This document shows positions 5,052 through 6,075 of a stretch of DNA of 6,075 nt, piece after piece. A program made the translations under genes and the position numbers. The stretch is from the NCBI GenBank assembly GCA_014860725.1, contig JACZJD010000528.1, positions 1 to 6,075 on the forward strand. The letters are read 5' to 3'. The notes under the pieces are model-generated. The model saw only the letters and a list, made by a program, of their open reading frames with translations, had not been told where the DNA came from and did not search any database. Origin of the DNA: Aquamicrobium sp. (GTDB lineage: Bacteria; Pseudomonadota; Alphaproteobacteria; Rhizobiales; Rhizobiaceae). Every line of letters begins with the position of its first letter. The stretch's first letter is position 1.

Positions 5052-5869
5052 GATCGGGCCTCGAGCCGTGCGAAACGTCGGTTGCCGCGCCACATGCGCA
5101 CGATCACCCAGCCCATGAGGATGAGCGAGACGGCGCCCGCGGTGATGCCGATATAGATGGCGTATTCGGTGCGGTAGCGGCCGGTCTTCGGGTCGTAGAC
5201 GGTGCAGATAAAGCGCAGCCGGTCGGCAAGCGCCGTCGGGGTGAAGGAGGAGACCGTGATGCCGAAGACCAGCTCCTTCAGCGGCTCCATGAACACCTGC
5301 AGCGGGAACTCGTCGCCGTAGACCTGGCGGTAGACGCGGCCGTCGGCGTCGACGATCGTCGTCTGCGAGACGTGCTCGAAGCCGCCGGCCGCCGCGGAAT
5401 AGGAGAAGCCGACATCGTCCATCAGCGCCTCGAGCGCGGCCGGGGAGCCGGACACCACGTGCCAGTCCGGATCGCCGTCGATGGCGTTGTCACGCGCGAA
5501 GGCGGTCATGCGGCGCGGCGTGTCGTTGCGCGCGTCGAAGCCGACGGTGAGGATCCGGAAGCTGTCGGTGCCCAGCGCCTTGCGCGCCTGCGCCACCGAT
5601 GCCTTCAGCGTCTGGGTGCTGACGGGGCAGACCGTCGAGCAGCTCGTGTAGATCAGGCTGACGACGAGCGGCTTGCCCCTGAGCTCCGACAGCATCAGCG
5701 TCGTGCCGTCGGCGCGCAGCAGGCGGTGGTCGCCGACCTCGCGGCCGATCGCCGCCTCGCTTGTCGCCAGCGCCTGGGTCGCATCGATCCGCGGCCCGCT
5801 TTGGGCGGCGGCGGGCGACGCCGCGACGAGGAGGAGCAGGCCGAGGAGACCCATGAGGGGCATGTTCAT
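5048..5869 (-). CDS. SCO1/SenC-family copper chaperone with C-terminal membrane anchor
   Basis: A 273-residue SCO protein, a thioredoxin-fold chaperone that helps load the CuA centre of cytochrome c oxidase. A signal peptide (1-22, ending SPAAA before QSG) exports it. The copper site is complete: C77 and C81 in SCSTVCP, and H166 in FEHVSQT. FDARNDTP (111-118) matches the conserved loop that normally reads DPxRDTP. The thioredoxin fold ends near 200. The extension holds FICTVYDPKTGRYRTEY (220-236) and a transmembrane helix (about 236-259) with basic residues after it, so the protein is tethered by its C-terminus rather than by the usual N-terminal anchor. The ATG at 5869 lies 14 nt after the preceding stop, with GAGGG 11 bases upstream. 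An in-frame ATG at 5863 is an alternative. Its stop overlaps the next gene's start. A redox or thiol role instead of copper delivery is possible. Confidence 0.93.
   Translation of the reverse strand: MNMPLMGLLGLLLLVAASPAAAQSGPRIDATQALATSEAAIGREVGDHRLLRADGTTLMLSELRGKPLVVSLIYTSCSTVCPVSTQTLKASVAQARKALGTDSFRILTVGFDARNDTPRRMTAFARDNAIDGDPDWHVVSGSPAALEALMDDVGFSYSAAAGGFEHVSQTTIVDADGRVYRQVYGDEFPLQVFMEPLKELVFGITVSSFTPTALADRLRFICTVYDPKTGRYRTEYAIYIGITAGAVSLILMGWVIVRMWRGNRRFARLEARS
5059..5062 (-). promoter_or_regulatory. Ribosome-binding site supporting the GTG start of the cytochrome b fusion
   Basis: GAGG on the minus strand, seven bases upstream of the GTG at 5051, which itself overlaps the SCO stop codon. 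The upstream GTG at 5093 has no comparable site, so this decides the start at moderate confidence. Confidence 0.5.
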
Positions 5870-5883
5870 GGCTCAGCCCGCCC

Positions 5884-6075
5884 TCAGCCGGCAAGCGCCG
5901 ACAGGAAGACGCCGGCGACCAGCAGCAGGAGTTGCACCAGGGAGGCGAGGAAGGTCGACAGCGCGGCCTTGCGCGAGGGCGCGCGGTAGAGCTGCCAGCT
6001 CTTCCACAGGAACCAGCCGCCGCCGGCAGCGGCGAACAGGCCGTAGACCCAGCCCATGCCGAAGAACAGCGGCAC
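5884..6075 (-). CDS. ctaB: Probable haem O synthase (protoheme IX farnesyltransferase), C-terminal fragment
   Basis: Only the last 63 residues are inside the window; the gene runs off the right edge, so the first visible codon (GTG) should not be read as its start. Two hydrophobic helices flank a WQLYRAPSRKAALSTF segment. This matches the end of UbiA-type CtaB/CyoE proteins: a PLFFGMGWVYGL opening, then a W-x-LYR...RKA basic loop, then a final helix. The complete enzyme would add a farnesyl tail to haem b in the inner membrane, making haem O for haem-copper oxidases. The SCO gene 14 nt downstream strongly supports this reading, because ctaB and SCO genes commonly sit together beside oxidase subunit genes. 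Another UbiA-family prenyltransferase or an unrelated small membrane protein remains possible because the catalytic DxxxD motifs lie outside the window. Confidence 0.68.
   Translation of the reverse strand: MPLFFGMGWVYGLFAAAGGGWFLWKSWQLYRAPSRKAALSTFLASLVQLLLLVAGVFLSALAG

Noticed and set aside
5049..5093. Upstream GTG (5093) as the start of the cytochrome b fusion
   Set aside because: It would overlap the SCO gene by 46 nt, lacks a good Shine-Dalgarno and adds residues unlike a cytochrome b N-terminus; the GTG at 5051 has GAGG and a 4-nt overlap.
3816..5156. 446-codon open frame on the plus strand
   Set aside because: It is antisense to the cytochrome b fusion, rich in Arg, Gln, His and Glu, and has no recognisable motif; a typical high-GC shadow.
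1..6075. tRNA, rRNA, CRISPR arrays, insertion sequences or transposase genes
   Set aside because: None seen: no repeated spacer pattern, no cloverleaf-like segment and no transposase motifs on either strand.

Overview
The window is a very GC-rich chromosomal segment, most likely from an alphaproteobacterium (Rhizobiales or Rhodospirillales type). This rests on codon and base usage, a Rhodobacter-like type 1 IPP isomerase, a PfkB adenosine kinase of the alphaproteobacterial kind, and a palindromic intergenic element of the sort scattered through such genomes. The order cannot be fixed from the sequence alone.

Layout. Positions 1-262 have no supportable gene and hold inverted-repeat or palindromic DNA. 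A plus-strand gene for a UPF0126/TRIC-type membrane channel follows (263-895). Everything else lies on the minus strand and reads right to left: the C-terminal end of a probable haem O synthase (CtaB), a SCO-type copper chaperone, a large fusion protein, a 166-residue membrane-anchored protein I do not recognise, a bacteriohemerythrin, isopentenyl-diphosphate isomerase and adenosine kinase. Spacings in transcription order are 14 nt, a 4-nt overlap (GTGA), a 4-nt overlap (ATGA), 31 nt, 5 nt and 85 nt. The first six therefore look like one transcription unit. Adenosine kinase may have its own leader. It converges on the channel gene and their stop codons overlap by 8 nt.

The centrepiece is the fusion protein (3450-5051). 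A bc1/b6-type cytochrome b core with both pairs of haem-ligating histidines is cut after its sixth helix. It continues into a 2x[4Fe-4S] ferredoxin domain and then an MvhD/FlpD-like domain, the [2Fe-2S] protein that links hydrogenase to heterodisulfide reductase in methanogens. By topology both Fe-S domains should be cytoplasmic. The protein therefore looks like a one-piece electron conduit between the membrane quinone pool and a soluble partner. No Rieske protein or cytochrome c1 gene is visible.

How the genes may work together (inference). CtaB and SCO are assembly factors for a haem-copper oxidase, so oxidase subunit genes probably lie just beyond the right edge. The fusion protein and the 166-residue protein are translationally coupled to them and could form a quinone-reactive module attached to that respiratory branch. 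The hemerythrin could sense, store or scavenge O2 or NO for it. Isopentenyl-diphosphate isomerase supplies isoprenoid precursors, which quinone and haem O/A tails need, but its place here may be incidental.
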